Shown here: positions 6,579 to 6,830 of the stretch, piece by piece | Layout: the number at the start of each line of letters is the position of its first letter | How positions within the stretch are numbered: position 1 is the stretch's first letter | Program-made: the position numbers and the translations under genes | DNA from: Ahrensia sp. | Lineage (GTDB): Bacteria > Pseudomonadota > Alphaproteobacteria > Rhizobiales > Rhizobiaceae | NCBI GenBank assembly: GCA_024639025.1 | Contig: JAHEJF010000080.1 | Location: 1-6,830 of the forward strand | Reading direction: 5' to 3' | DNA: 6,830 bases | Notes under the pieces: model-generated | Seen by the model: only the letters and a program-made list of their open reading frames with translations | What the model was told of the DNA's origin: nothing | Databases searched by the model: none

Positions 6579-6686
6579 ACCTGGAAATCACTTTCATCCC
6601 GCACTTGTGATCTGAAACTCGAGCTTGTGCGCTGGAACCGACAGGAAACAATCACTCGGCATTTGCGCGTGAAGCTAAGCTGAAAA

Positions 6687-6696
6687 AGACATGTCT
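6687..6696. repeat. Perfect 10-base palindrome in the bgsB leader
   Basis: AGACATGTCT reads the same on both strands. The neighbouring GATTAGAC adds a third half-site, so GTCT/AGAC units occur three times in 18 bases (6687-6704). It lies about 110 bases before the bgsB start and could be an operator or part of an alternative leader RNA fold. Confidence 0.35.
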
Positions 6697-6743
6697 GATT
6701 AGACTGCGAGATGGCGTCATGCACCCGGAAACCGGCTCACGCG

Positions 6744-6772
6744 CGTATACTTATCAACCAGAGATTTGGTAA
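6744..6772 (-). promoter_or_regulatory. Candidate bgsBA promoter
   Basis: On the minus strand, TTACCA (6772-6767) and TATACG (6749-6744) are separated by 17 bases, each matching four of six sigma-70 consensus positions. The start point would lie near 6737, giving a leader of about 160 bases. The match is weak, as would be expected for an activator-dependent promoter, and by itself it is not decisive. Confidence 0.25.
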
Positions 6773-6778
6773 GTGTGA

Positions 6779-6796
6779 AAAGCTAGACTTAGCTTT
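6779..6796. repeat. Inverted repeat upstream of the candidate bgsBA promoter
   Basis: AAAGCTA and TAGCTTT form perfect 7-base arms around GACT. The centre is about 18 bases upstream of the candidate -35 box, where an activator commonly binds. It could also be a weak terminator stem of an unseen gene, although it is AT-rich and not followed by a T-run. Confidence 0.35.
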
Positions 6797-6830
6797 ACTT
6801 AGGGTTATCGAATCACTAATTTTTGACGCT

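Larger units (their letters stand above)
6579..6830. other. Leader and upstream region of the bgsBA operon
   Basis: No gene is supportable in these 252 bases on either strand. The region holds a weak minus-strand promoter candidate, a 7-base inverted repeat upstream of it, and a 10-base palindrome between promoter and gene. In S. meliloti, bgsBA transcription depends on the ExpR/SinI quorum-sensing system; I could not recognise a matching regulator site here. Confidence 0.6.

Noticed and set aside
6577..6595. Alternative ATG at 6595 for bgsB
   Set aside because: It is 19 bases upstream and out of frame with the HlyD-like coding sequence; that frame gives only a short peptide without features.
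6726..6779. Short divergent plus-strand peptide gene starting near 6719
   Set aside because: It is only about 17 codons with no ribosome site and no recognisable product.
6672..6795. Inverted AAGCTAAG copies in the bgsB leader as paired regulator sites
   Set aside because: Eight-base matches more than 100 bases apart are expected by chance in a region of this size.

Overview
The window appears to come from an alphaproteobacterium, most likely of the Rhizobiales (Hyphomicrobiales), with roughly balanced base composition. This rests on gene content: a bgsBA-type beta-glucan synthase operon, reported as conserved in several Rhizobiales genera, and a flavin-dependent oxidoreductase cassette containing a DUF1185 ('amino acid synthesis') protein. 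The genus cannot be read from the sequence. Every gene I can support lies on the minus strand, so transcription runs from high to low coordinates. I found no RNA genes, CRISPR array, insertion sequence or tRNA.

Right-hand unit (about 6830 to 2890). A roughly 250-base leader with several short dyads and a weak promoter candidate precedes bgsB (6578-4872), which encodes a membrane-fusion-type inner-membrane/periplasmic protein. After 20 bases comes bgsA (4851-2890), a family 2 processive glycosyltransferase of the cellulose/curdlan synthase type with a C-terminal PilZ-like c-di-GMP-binding domain. Together they look like a c-di-GMP-activated synthase and exporter for a linear beta-glucan. By gene order, the best match is the mixed-linkage (1,3)(1,4)-beta-glucan system described in Sinorhizobium meliloti.

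Spacer (2889-2661). This is noncoding, with two weak adjacent hairpins just past bgsA, a possible promoter, and a cluster of CATTAG repeats.

Left-hand unit (2660 to below 1). Four tightly packed genes encode a shortened DUF1185-family protein, an alpha/beta hydrolase, a flavin reductase fused to a degenerate Nudix-like domain, and a luciferase-like flavin monooxygenase cut by the window edge. The junctions are a 29-base overlap, an 8-base overlap, and a stop codon lying inside the next gene's Shine-Dalgarno sequence, so translation is probably coupled. The reductase would supply reduced flavin to the monooxygenase, and the hydrolase would act on the oxidised product. The substrate is unknown. 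The DUF1185 gene seems to have lost about 70 internal codons in frame.

Most notable points: the PilZ signatures retained in BgsA, the reductase-Nudix fusion with a dead-looking Nudix box, and the internally deleted DUF1185 protein at the head of an otherwise intact cassette.
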